Made by a program: the position numbers and the translations under genes. A stretch of DNA of 64,000 bases from Comamonadaceae bacterium (GTDB taxonomy: Bacteria > Pseudomonadota > Gammaproteobacteria > Burkholderiales > Burkholderiaceae_C), in assembly GCA_027486755.1 (NCBI GenBank), contig JAIXOM010000041.1, forward strand, positions 115,973-179,972. The letters are read 5' to 3'. Below the pieces are notes generated by a model that had not been told where the DNA came from, searched no databases, and saw nothing but the letters and a program-made list of their open reading frames with translations. Below, one piece after another: positions 44,901 through 56,900 of this stretch. How positions within the stretch are numbered: the stretch's first letter is position 1; every line of letters starts with the position of its first letter.

Positions 44901-47900
44901 CCCAGCAGGCCCGAGGCGTTGACCGCGGCAATGAACTCGTCAATCGTCTGGATCTTCTCGATCTTCTGGTGCACCGAGTAGCGCACCGAGCGCAGGTTCT
45001 CGGCAAAGTTGTTGGACAGGCTCAAGCGCGTGCCATCGGCCGCCACGTCGATGATCTGCGTGGTCAGGCTGCGCGCCTCACCTTTGGCATTGACGCCCTC
45101 CACCGTGACCCAGTAGCCGGCCATGGAGGCGGCAAACTGGCGGGCCGAGCCGGTGAGGGAGGCCGAGTCCTTTAGCACAGCAAACTGGCTTCCGGCAGGG
45201 GGCGCCAAATTGCTGCTGGCCAGCGCCCGCTCGCCCGCAGCGGCCTCCCAGAGCTTCATCGGCCGATCGAAGCTGATGCGATCGATCACCTCGGTCTTGA
45301 ACACCGAGGCCACATCGAGCAACTGCCCCACCGACTGTTCGACAAAGGGCAGGTCCGACAGACCCAGACTGTCGACATCAATGGTCTGCAGATAGCTCAG
45401 CATATTGGGCAAGGCCGTGATCAGGTCGGCCACGCTGATCTTGCTGAAGTTGGCCAGCTGCTCCAGGTTCTTGGCCTGCACATTGAATTGGCCCTCAAGC
45501 GGCTTGGCCGCGATGGTCACCAAGGGTGCAGTGTTCGGGTCGGCCGCCAGGTCGATGCCGGCAATCGTGGCGTAGATCGGCAGCACCACATTGAAGTAGT
45601 TCTTGTCCGTGGGCGCATCGATCTTGAGCGCGCCTTTGACAAAGCTGAGGTCGCCCGTCAGCTTGGCGTCGAGACTGCCGCGCGCCCACTTCTTGCCCGC
45701 CACACCGCCTATGGTCGGGTCGTCGGGCCGGCCTATGCTCAGGCCCAGCGGCCCGAGGTTGGCATTGAGGATCACGTCCTGCGCCGACAGGCTGCCGGCA
45801 AAGCTGAGCTTGCGCAGATCCAGCGCCGCGCTCAGGCCGGCAGACCAGTCGAGCTTGAAGTCAAAGTCCAGCGCCGCCTCGAAGCTGGCATCGACCTCCA
45901 TCACGCCGCTGATACCCACGCCCACCTGGCCCAGAGCGCCTTCCAGGTCCAGTTGCAGATCCTGGGTCTGGCTGCTGACCTTGCCGGTAAAGCCAAAGGC
46001 CAAGCCCTTCTGGTCCAGGTTGAAGCGCAGCGGACCGGCCGGGTCGGAGGTGGCCGAGCTGGGCTTCCAGTTGGCCCGCAGATAAGCCTCCAGCCCCCGC
46101 AGCGTGGGCACGCCCGCGCTGCCAAAGGCCGCAGGGTTCTGGTCGATGTAGTCGATCACGTGCTGGCCTATGCTCAGCTCGTCAGAGATCTGCAGCAGGT
46201 CTTCCAGAGAGCGGCCGATCAGCGGCAGGTCTTCGTCGGCCAACAGGTAAGCGTTGGCTCGGCTCAGTTGCTGGGCCACGCCCTTGAGCAGATCGCCGAG
46301 GCGCCCCTCGATCGACACATCGATGTTGCTGACTGCAAAGTCCGTGACCTTGTCGGCACGCGCAAAGCGCACCTGCACATCTTGGCCGCCCACGGTGATC
46401 GTCTGGTTGAGCGCCTGACCGGTTTGGTTGACCGCCAGATCCACATCGCCCACCAGGGCGGTGCCGTTGAGCCCCGGAATCGGCAGCCTCAGGCTGGCCT
46501 CCAGGTCCAGCGCATAGCCGCTGTCGGGAAGCACCAAGCCCATCTGGCCGTCGACCACGCCGGCACTCTGGCCGGCCACGTTAATCAGGGCGCTCAGACC
46601 GGTGGCGCCGATCTTCATCGGTCCGTTGGCCGACTGCTCGATGCGCACCGTGGCATTGCCACTGAGCAAGGCCGGGTCGGTGCTGGCCGCACCCGGTGTG
46701 CGCAACTCGATGGTGAAGTCGCCCTCGGCCTGGATCTGCGGCGTGGCCGCCCGCAGCGTGGCCACACGCGCGCCTTGCAGCATGAGCGGCGTCGAGCCGT
46801 CCTTGACGTCGTTGGCGTCGATATCGCCCTGGCTGAAATCGACCACCCGGCCGGCCAGGGCGCCGGTGCGCGGGCCCATGTTCAGGCTCAGGCTCAGGTT
46901 GGAGCCACTGAGCGTCAGGCCCGGAACGCCTTCCAGGCTGGCCGAGGCTGCGCCGGCCTGCAAGCCAACAAAGCTGCCACCGGTATCGGGGTCTTGCAGC
47001 AGGGCCAGGCCCAGCTTGGCGTCTTTCAGCGACACACCCACGAAGTCGGTGGTGCCCACGCCGCGTCCCATTTGCACATCGACCTGGTTGGCGGTGATCA
47101 AGGTGGTGCGCAGGCTGCGGCGGCTGCCGTTGTCCAGCGTCGCACCGCGCAAGCCCAGCGCGGCCAGGCCGAAGCTGCCGCTCAGGCTGACCACATCGCC
47201 GATCTCGATCGTCGCATCGAGCGCCAGCCGCATGAAGGCGCCGGCGCCGTCGCTGAAGTCCAGCGACTCGCTGCTGGCCTGACCCGTGCGCACTTCCAGC
47301 GCGCGTTCGCTCTGGCCATCATTGGCCAGATTCATCACCGCGCCGTTGGCCATCTCGCCCCGGTAGCCCATGGCGCGGTTCATCTCGAAGGCCAGCGAAG
47401 AGGCCTCCAGCGTGAGCAGGTCCTCGGGCAAGCCCAGCTCGGCCGCATTGAGGCTCACAGATTCCACGCTGGCCTTGAGCGCCAGCCAGCTGCGCGTATC
47501 GCCCGGCGCCGGATCGGCTGGCCGCAGCAAGGCCATGGCCAGGCCCGCGTTTTGCAAAGCTATCCCTTGCACCCGGGCCGAGACGCCCGAGGCCCCCAGG
47601 AAGAAGCCAGCCACCGCCACATTGCGGCCCGCCACCTCGACCTCGATCTCCTGGCGCGAGAGCACCACCGTGCCCGAGGCGGTGAGCAAGTCGCCCAGCT
47701 GCACGTCCATGGTGCCACCGACTTCGAACATCCGGCCCTTCATGTTCAGGCTCAAGGCGCTGGCGTTGTCCGTCGGCTTGATGACCAGCGGCGTCTTGCT
47801 CCAGTCGACCACGCTGGTGTTAGCCAAGCCTTCTTCGGTCTGGCCCAGGCCGGTGTTGATCTTCAAGCTCAGGTTGCGCCCGGTCAGGCTCAGGCCCATG

Positions 47901-50900
47901 GCTTCGGTGCCCAGCGCCGTCAGGCTGTTGGCCTGAGCGCTCAGGGTCAGCCAGCTGCGGCCATCGCTGCTGGCTGTGGGTGTGGCCAAGGCCATGCCCA
48001 TGCTCAAACCCTTGAGCTCCAGGCCCAGGGCCGAGGCGTCGCTGCCGGTGGCCACACGCGCCGCAATGCCGGTGCCGCCCAGCACCAGCAGGCGGGCCTG
48101 CACCGTCTTGGCCACACCGCCCTGCTCGGCTTCGCTCACGCTGGTGGTCGGCCGGATCAGGCCCTTGCTGGAAGCGGCCACCACCTGGATCATCTCCAGG
48201 TCACGCCCGGCCCAGATGCCGCCAAAGCGGATGTCAAAGTCGTTGCGCGCCGACTGGGTGAGGAAGTAGGTGGCCGAAGGCGGCAGGCCCACGCTCAGAT
48301 CAAAGGCCCCCGCCAGTCCACCGGCCTTGGCGGTGAACTTCATGAAGGCGCCTTCAACCACCACGCTGACCTTGGCGCTCTTGTCGGCATCGATGGCCAT
48401 CTTGAGCTTGCGCGCCAGGTTGTGCGCCAACTCCCACGACTTGGCCGGGCCGCCAAAGCCGTTGCCGGCGGCACTGAAGTCTTCGGCCTTGACCGTGTAG
48501 ACCACATCGTCATCGGCCACGCCCGAGAGCACCAGCTGCTGGCCGATCGCGTAGCTGCCGCTGAGCAGCAGCGTCTCGCGCTGCGCCGCGCTGGTGCCGG
48601 TGGCGCTGGCGCGCTGGCTCAGCGCATCGAAGCCGCCGCCGCTCGAAGAGGACACGCTCACGCCGGGCTTGAAGGCGCCGGCGCTACCAATGGCGCGAGC
48701 GCCCAGCAAGATGATGTCGGCGTCACCGATGGCAAACACCTTGCTGCCAGGCGCGCCGTTGATCAGGGCGCGCAGCCGGCTTGCGATGTTGTTGCGAATC
48801 TGGGCGTCGCGCGCCTCTCCTGTCTTGCCCGAGGTGTCGCGCCGCACGTCGTCGGCACTGACGGTGTAGCCCCAGATCTGGTTGGACAGTCCCGACAGCG
48901 TGATTCGGTTGCCCTCGCTGTAGCGGCCGGTCAACTCAATGGCCTCGCCCTGTGCCTGTGAGCTGGCCATGCGCTCGACCGTCACGCCCTCGGTGTGACC
49001 GCTCCTGTCGACCCGCAGCTCAAAGCCGCTGGCGCTCTTGGCCGTCAGCAGCATGGACCAGCCCCAGACGCTGACACTGACCTTGGACTGCGCTTGCGCG
49101 CTGATCAGAGCGGCCAGCTTGGCCGTCAGGTTGACGGCCGCACGGCCATCGCTGGCGCGCCCGCCCGAGCCCTTGCCGTCGGCGCTCAAGTCCTCGGCCA
49201 GCACGGTGTAGCGCAAAGGCTCGGGCGTGATGCCGGTCAGCGTGATCACATCGCCCAGCGCAAAGCGGCCGGTCAGGGTGACCATGCTGGCCTTCAGGCC
49301 ATCGGTGGTCAGACCGTCGCCGACCGCAAAGCCGCCATTGCCCACCAGTTCGGCATTGATCGCATCTTCAATCGCCTGGGCGCTCGCATCGCGGCCCAGA
49401 TCGGCGGTGGTGTAGGTCTTGCCGTCCAGCGCCAATTGCAGCCGGTAGGCGGTCGGCCGGGTCGGGTCTATCGCGGGCTGGCTGCGCGCGCTGGCCTCAA
49501 CCGACAGGCGCTGCACCTCGTCAGCGGTTTCGTCCAGCGTCAAGGTGCGTGTGCTTTGCTCCAGGTACAAGGCGCCGCTGAGCGAGAGGAAGTCGCCCAA
49601 CTGCGCGCTCATCTGGCCCTGCACCCGCAGCAAGGGGCCCAGGCTTGCGTCCATCTCAAGGGCCAGCTCGCTGTCCGGGCCGGTGCGCACCGCGTAGGCG
49701 TTTTTGTTCTCGCCCTTGGCATTGGCCGCGTAGAAATCGATCACCTGGTCGCTGGCTGCAAGGCCAGGCCGCAGGCCGTAGACCTGGTTGAAGCGCACGC
49801 TCAAGTCGGTGGCCGCCAGCGACAGCGCCGGCATGCCCACCACCTCGATCGCATCGGTCTGCAGCTGCAGCGCCACCCAGCGCGCGCCATCGAGGCTCAC
49901 ATCGTCGGCGTTGACCTCGCCATCCTTGGCGTAGAACAGGCCCAGGCCAAAGCTCGCATCGCTGAGCGAGACGCCCACCGAATCGGGGTTGAGCAAATCA
50001 TCGTCGTCGACCACACCGTCACCGTTGGTGTCGACGCGGTAAGCGCCGCCCAAGCCGGCAAAGGCGCTGACATTGGCTGCGCCCACCGTCAGGGCGTCCA
50101 CCTTCACCTCGCTGCCGTCAGCCAGGGTGATGGTGTCGCTGCGTTTTTCAAACGCGGCGGTGCCATCCAGGTACACATAGTTGGCCAGCGAAATCGTCAC
50201 GCCGGCGCTCACGCTCACCATCTCGTGGTGGGCGCCGTCCATGCTCATCAGGCGTGAGCTGTCGGGGCCGGTCAGCACCGAGAAGTCGGAATTGGCAAAG
50301 TCGATGACACGGCTTGTGGCCTTGTCAGCCAGGTTGATGCTCACCGACACATCGCGCACCGCCATCGTGACATCGGGCACGCCCACCAGGCGCGCCGAGC
50401 CGGCCTCGGCCTCCAGCGCAATGCGGGTGGCTTGCTGCCGGTCGGCCACCACGGTAAAGCTCACCAGGCCCTGCTCGCCGGCGGCCAGTACGCGCTTGCC
50501 GTCGGCCATGACCGACACGCTGTGCCAGTCGTAACCCTTGGAGCCAGCCACCACACGCCAGTTGCGGCCGCTGTCGCTCGACACCCAGATCGCTGCATCC
50601 GGCCCGGTTGAGGCGGCCACCAGGGTCTTGCCGTCTTTGGAGGCGGCCAGCGAAGTCCACTGGCCCCGGCCCAGCACCTGGCCCCAGTCCCACACATCGG
50701 CATCGGTGCGTGCGAGGTAGACGCTGCCATCGTGGGCCGCCGCCATCAGCACCTCGCCCTTGCCGCTGGCCGCCACCGCACGCCAGTCGGCGTTGTACGG
50801 CAGGCTCCAGTTGACTTGGACGCCGCTGCCCGGCGTGCCGGGCCAGTAGGTGGCGGGCAGGCCCTTGTCGCTGGCCAGGTCGACCAGGTACAAAGAACCA

Positions 50901-53900
50901 GGCGCCGTGCCATCGGCCGCACGGCTCGAAGCCACCAGCATGCTGCGGCCCTCATCAAACGCCGCCACCGCCGACCACTGGGCGTTGTCAACGCGGCTAA
51001 AGCCGGCCTGGTTGGCCCAGGCGTTCCAGACTTGCTTCCCACCCACGGTGGTGTCGTCACCCAGCCTCACGTTGCCTTGCTGCGTGGGGTAGGTCTGGGC
51101 GCGGGTTTGCACCACCGTACCCTTGGCCGATTGGACCTCGACCTCCAGCTTGTAAGACTGGCCCTTGACCAGGCTGCCCACATAAATCAGCCCGTCGGCC
51201 CCCACATAGCTGGTGGTCACCAGCGCACCGGTGTTGGCCACATCCTTGGCCGTGGCCTTGATCAGATCCGTCAGCTTGGTGGTCAGGTTTGTCAGTACCA
51301 GGCCGTTGCTGGTGAATTCACCCCCGCTCCAGTTCTTGCCCTTGAGGTCCGCGCTGACCACGGTGTAGACCAGGTCGGTCTTGGCGATGCCCTTGAGCGT
51401 GATCTTGTCGCCCGCGGCCCAGGTGCCTTGCAACTGGAAGGCGTCGATCTGCGGCGCCTGGGGTGCGACCGCCTGTGTGCCCTCGACGCGGCCACCTGAA
51501 GACTTGACGATCACCTGCGTGGCGCCAAAGCCTTCGGCCCGCGCGCTCAGCGTGATGTGGCTTCCGGTACCGCCGGCCACAGCCCGCGAGCCGGGCGCCG
51601 CGTTGATCGCATCGCGCAATTTCCTGACGATCGACATCGTCAGCAATTCTGGGTCAAGGAACCCCGAGAGCACATCGCGGTCGTCCACCCGAATCGCCAC
51701 ATCCCGATCGGCCACGCCACGCACCGTCACCGTATCGCCCGCGCGGAAGGTTCCGGCCAGCTTGAATGCATCAAAGCTGCGCAGCGTCTGCGTGTCCAGC
51801 GTGACGATCACGTTTTCTGCGAGCACAGCCACATCGCTGTAGCGGTCGGTGGGCGCGCCGCTCAGGGCCCAGGTCGCGCCGGCATCGGTGGAGATCAGCA
51901 CGCCGCCATCGCGCACCGTGGCCACGATGGTCTGGCCGGAGACCGTGACCGCACTGTAGTCGCGGCCGCCCAGGTCGACGGTCTCGGACTCGGCCTCGCT
52001 CCAGGTCTGTCCTTTGTCTTTGGACAGGTAAATCGCGCCCTTCTTGCCGCCCGAGACGGCCACCTGCACATCGTCAGACACGGCCATGTCCTGCCACTCG
52101 AGTGCCTCGGCCAGGTTGACGCGCACCACCTCGCGCTCGCTGGCCACCACCAGCGCAAACTCCACGCCCGACAGCGAGAAGCCGATCGCGTCCAAGCCCG
52201 GCAGGTCTTCCCCGTCGATCTTGCCGTCGCCACTGGTATCGGTCAGCGGCCCGCCGTTGATGCCGGCAAAGGCCTGCAGGTTGCTGCCGCCCACGGTCAT
52301 GACGTCGTGGCTGACGGTGCTGCCGTCTTCGAGCACCAGGTCGCGGATGGACTTTTCAAAGCCCAGGTCGCCGCCCACATAGAAGAAGTCGCCAGCGGCG
52401 ATTTCCACCGAGCCGCTGGCGCGGATCAAGGGGCCCTTGTCGCCGTCAATGTCGAGCTTGCGCGTCGTCCCCGTGCCAGTGACCACATTGAGCGGTCGGG
52501 TTGCAAAGTCGACCACCCATTGGGTGGAATCGTCCGAATCGCTCAGGCCCGAGACCTGGTTGACCTCGACCGACAGGTTCTTGGCCTGGATGCTCAGATC
52601 GCCCCCGCCAACAAAGCCCACCTGGTCGGCCGAGAACTCCAGCCCCATCCAGTCGAGCGCGCCGAGCTTGAGCGTGTTTTGCTTGAGCGTCTTGACCGCA
52701 GCGCTGTCGCTTTGGAGCACCGTCACCTCTTGCGGGCTGAGCAAGGCCAGGCCGAACTCGGCATTGGTCAGCACAAAACCGCGTGCGGCTGCATTGGGCG
52801 TGTCGGCGCTGGTGAGCGTGCCGTCGCCGTTGCTGTCGACATGGTAGGCACCGCCCACCCCTACGAAGCCGCTCAGGCTAGAGCCGCCCACGGTGAGGCT
52901 GTCAACCAGCACGTCAGAGCCATTGGCCAGCGTGATGGTGGTGGCTGATTTTTCAAAGCCCAGCGTGCCGCTGGCGTAGACGAAGTCGCCCAGGTTGACC
53001 TCAAAGCCGCCGCTGGCGCGCAGCAACTGGCCCTGGCTGCCCGCCATATTGAGCTCGGTGGTGGTGCCGTAGCCGGTCGAAACATCGAGCGGCTTGGCCG
53101 CAAAGTCAATCACCTGCGTGTTGACCGAGCTGCCCGAGGCAATGCCGTCAACGCGGTTGAGCGCCACTGCAATATCGCGACCGAAGGCGGTGATGCCCGG
53201 CACGCCCACCAGACCCACCTCGTCGAGCGAGGCTTGCAAGGCCACCCAGTTGCGCGGCGTGCCCAGGGTCTTCTCGTAGAACAGGCCCAGGGCAAACTCG
53301 CCGCCGATGGCCGACAGGCCGATCGCGCCCGTGTTGACCTCGTCCTCGCTGCTGACCTGCCCGTCGCCATTGGTGTCGGTGCGGTACGGGCCACCCACGC
53401 CCACAAACATCTGCAGGTCGGTGCCGCCCACGGTGAGCATGTCGGTCTGCACCGACTTGCCGTCGGCCAGCTTGAGTGCTTGAGAAGACTTCTCAATGGC
53501 CAGCGTGCCGCCCACGTGTACAAAGCCCGCCAGCGACAGCTGCATGCCGCCCGAGGCGCGCATGAGTTCACCGCGCTGGCCGTCGTGCGTCAACTGCAGG
53601 GCCTGGCCGGTGCCGGTGGTCACTGAAATCGCCCGGTCATCGTCCACCGCATCGGTGGAGCGGTCGGCGAAGTCGATGACCTGGTTGTTGACCAGCTTGA
53701 CCTTCATGCCCGTAGACGCCCAGCCGTACAGGGACTTTTCAATGCCAAAGTCCAAGGTGGCCTCGTCGCCGACGTAGGTCAGATTGCCCGCGGTCTTCAG
53801 ATAGGCGGCCACGCTCTGGCTGCTGCCCATGAGCACGATGGCGCGGTCACTGTAGGCAAATGCCGACACGCCCTGCGCATTGCGGGCGACCAGTTGCGCT

Positions 53901-56900
53901 TGCTCGGGCCCGCCGTCTGCCTTGGCAGGCACCGACAGGTAGACGCTGATGGTCGCATTGGGATTGCTGGCGCCAGACAACAGGAATTGGGCGTCTTCAA
54001 AAACCAACTCAGACGGCGCGTCCGGCGTGATCCAGATCTTCGATGTCAACTCAGCAATGACCGGCAATCCGTCGGCGAGCGGCCGGTTGATGGCGGTCGG
54101 TTTCTGGCTGGCCAGCCAGAAACTCACGTCGGCATAGCCGTGCTCGCCCGAGACAAACAGGCGCAGAGTGGCCGGCTCCAGCTGACCCGATCGCTCATAA
54201 CTCACGCGCAAGCCGGTGTCCACCGCGTGGGCGCTCAGGTAATGGCTCAAGACGCTGGCCTTGCCGCTGAGCTTGAGGCTTTGCAGCTTGTGCTTATCTC
54301 CCTTGATGCTCTCCAGGCGCAGCAGGTCACCTTGACCGCTGGTGTTGAGCTCCAGCGTGAAGCTGGCGTTCTTTTCCTTGCCTTCGATCTGTATCAGCGC
54401 GCCCTCGCCCAAGGCGGTGACCTCCGCGTCTTCGGCATCCTCAATCAATTCGCGCAACTTGTCCGCAATGCGGGCTTGGGCCTGCGCCAACGTAATGCCC
54501 TTGTCGCCATCGAACAGGTCTTCGTCTTCGACCACATAGACCAGGTCTTCTTCGCCCAAGCCAGAGAGCGTGATGACATCGCCGGCTTCATACACCCCGG
54601 CGACCACAAAGGTGCTGACCTGGGTGGCCGCGCTGCTGGCCTGGCGCAAGAGCGGCGTTTCGGACGTCGGATCGTATTCGCCAAAGGACAGGAACAGCCC
54701 CGCGCCCTCCTGCACCGACAGCTCGATCTGCAAGCGCTCGGCCCCCTGGCCGACCAGGTTCGTGCCCAGTACCAAAGCCGCAGTCTGCACTGGGGTGGTG
54801 TTGTCAGCCACCGGGCTGAATTGCACATAACCGTCTGCGGGCGCCGAGACCACAGGCGCGCGCACGGCCACCGCCTCATGGCGCACCGAGTTGTAGTCCA
54901 CGCCCAGCTTGTAGACCTGCAGCTTGAGGTCATCGGGCAGGCCCACCAGCATCTCGACCGCACCGACCGAGCCGGTGACAGCCAGCCACTGCGTGTCATC
55001 GAAGTCGCCCTTGCCGTTGAAGACGGCCAGGCCAAACTCCACATTGCGCACGCCCAGGCCCTTGGCATCGGGGTTGAGCTCATTGTTTTCCAGGCGGCCG
55101 TTGCCGTTGGCATCGCTGCCATACGGGCCCAGACCCACAAAGCCCGTCAGGCCCGCGCCGCCCACGCTGAGCATCTCGGTCTGAACCTTGGTGCCGTCGG
55201 TCAGCGTCACTTCTTGCGCGCGCCGCTCCAGGCCCATGGAGCCGCTGAACTGCACAAAGTTGGCCAGATTCAATTCCATCGAACCGCTGGCGCGCACCAG
55301 GCGGCCAGTGTCACCGGCCATGTCGAGCGTGATGCTCTTGCCGGTGCCGGTGACCACCTTGAAGTCTTCTTCGCCGCCGGTGAAGTCGATCACCTTGGTG
55401 TCGGCATCCAGCTTGGGCTTGACGCCGCTGACCAGGTTGATGTCGACCGCCAAGTCGCGCGCAGCCAGGGTGACGCCGGGCACGCCCACGAAGGCCACCG
55501 AGCCGGCCTGCGCCTTGAGCGCCGTCCACTGCAGGCCTGCGCCGCTGTCGGCGCCTGGCGCCGCATCGGCCAGCACCAGGGCAAAGTTCACCCCGCCCAT
55601 GGCCAGGCCCACTGAATCGGGGTTGGCTTCGGCTTCGGTGAAGGTGCCGTTGTCGTCAAGGTCGCGCCAGTACGGCCCATTGACGCCCGCAAAAGCTTGC
55701 AGGTCCTGGCCGCCGAAGCTCAGCGTGTCCACATTGAGCTCGCTGCCATCGGCCAGCGTCACCGCACGGGTGGACTTTTCAAAGCCCAGGTTGCCCGCCA
55801 GCGAGAAGAAGCCGTCGACCTCGATCTCCAGGTAGCCCGAGGCGCGCACCAGCGTGCCCTGCGCACCTTTGTAGTCCAGCGTCTTGACCTCGCTGCTGCC
55901 ATCGGCCAGCTTGCCGCCAGTGGCAATGGTCAGCGGAATGGTGTAGTCGACCACCGAGCCGTCGCTGCCCATGTTGACCTCAAGCTTGAGGTCTTCGGCG
56001 CGAATGTCCACCAGAGGCAGCCCCAGCTCGGTGGCCGAGGCCGCCGTGGCCGACAGGCTCAGCCAGGTGCGCGCCGGCAGCGAGCCCACTTGCACCGTGT
56101 CTTGGAACAAGGCCAGACCCAGGTCCAGCCCGGCCAGCTCAAAGCCCGCCGCGCTGGGGTTGGTTTTCTCGCCCACCAAGCTGCCATCGCGGTCGCTGTC
56201 GAGGCGGTAGGGGCCGTTGAGGCCCACAAAGGCGTGCAGGTCATTGCCGCCGACGATCCAGCTATGGGCCGTGACCGCGCCACCCTTGGAGACGGCGATC
56301 TGCCTGACGCTGCTCGAGAGCGTGAAGCGCCCGTCGACCGTCACAAAGTCGGCCGCCTGCACCGTCATGCCGGCGTTGTAGAACTTGCCCGCGCCGAAAT
56401 AAGGCGAGTTGAAGAAGGTGCCCAGGGTGTCTTCGTCGGCCTGGCTGTGCGCGGTGATGCGCAGCGAGTCGGCCGCCGGCCGCTTGACCACCTCCAGATT
56501 CAGGCCCACCTGAAGGTCACCGTCTAGCTGTGGCGAGAGCTCGAGCAAGCTGCTGCCGTCGTCGTAGCCAAACAGGCCCGTGCCCGAGCCAAAGCGCCCC
56601 ACCACCGAGCCGGCCTCGATCAGGCCGTAGCTGCGCGCCAGGCGCGGCTGCAGGTCTTTGGCCAGTTGGATGTCGATCACGCTGCCGTCGGTGGTCGCCG
56701 GCGTGGCGCTGCCGTCTTCGATGGTCAGCGTGCCAGTGACTTGCAGCTGGTCGTTCTGGTTGTTGTCCTCGCCGCTGAGCTTCAGCGCCAGGCGCTGGTT
56801 GGCGGTGATGGTCTGGTTGCCCGTGATGCGGATCAGGCCCGGCGAATCGCTGCGGCCAAAGGTGCCGGCTGCGTCCTCACTTTGCGCATCCACGATGCGC

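Larger units (their letters stand above)
46800..56350 (-). repeat. About ten divergent ~200-250-aa 'FEKS' modules with DxDxDG loops
   Basis: Each module has the order: LMRASGxxE, a short beta-strand, SGxLxFEKSxxxxTLADGS, TVGGxxLxAFVGxxGPY, then a DxNGDG loop, the strand GLxLxxxEFALAL, VGVPGxxLxAxDLxVxxN, and VIDF...VTGTG. Copies lie near 56300, 55800, 55250, 53500, 52950, 52350, 50150, 49600, 47700 and 47200; the last three are degenerate. EF-hand-like loops in seven copies are at 56183-56200, 55646-55663, 55098-55115, 53360-53377, 52820-52837, 52223-52240 and 50015-50032. No known family is recognised for the module. Confidence 0.75.

Noticed and set aside
45488..48961. Long plus-strand frame of 1,157 codons opposite the giant gene
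   Set aside because: Its translation is Arg/His/Gln/Ala-rich and shows no domain. The minus-strand frame has conserved repeat modules. GC-rich coding DNA commonly leaves the antisense frame open.
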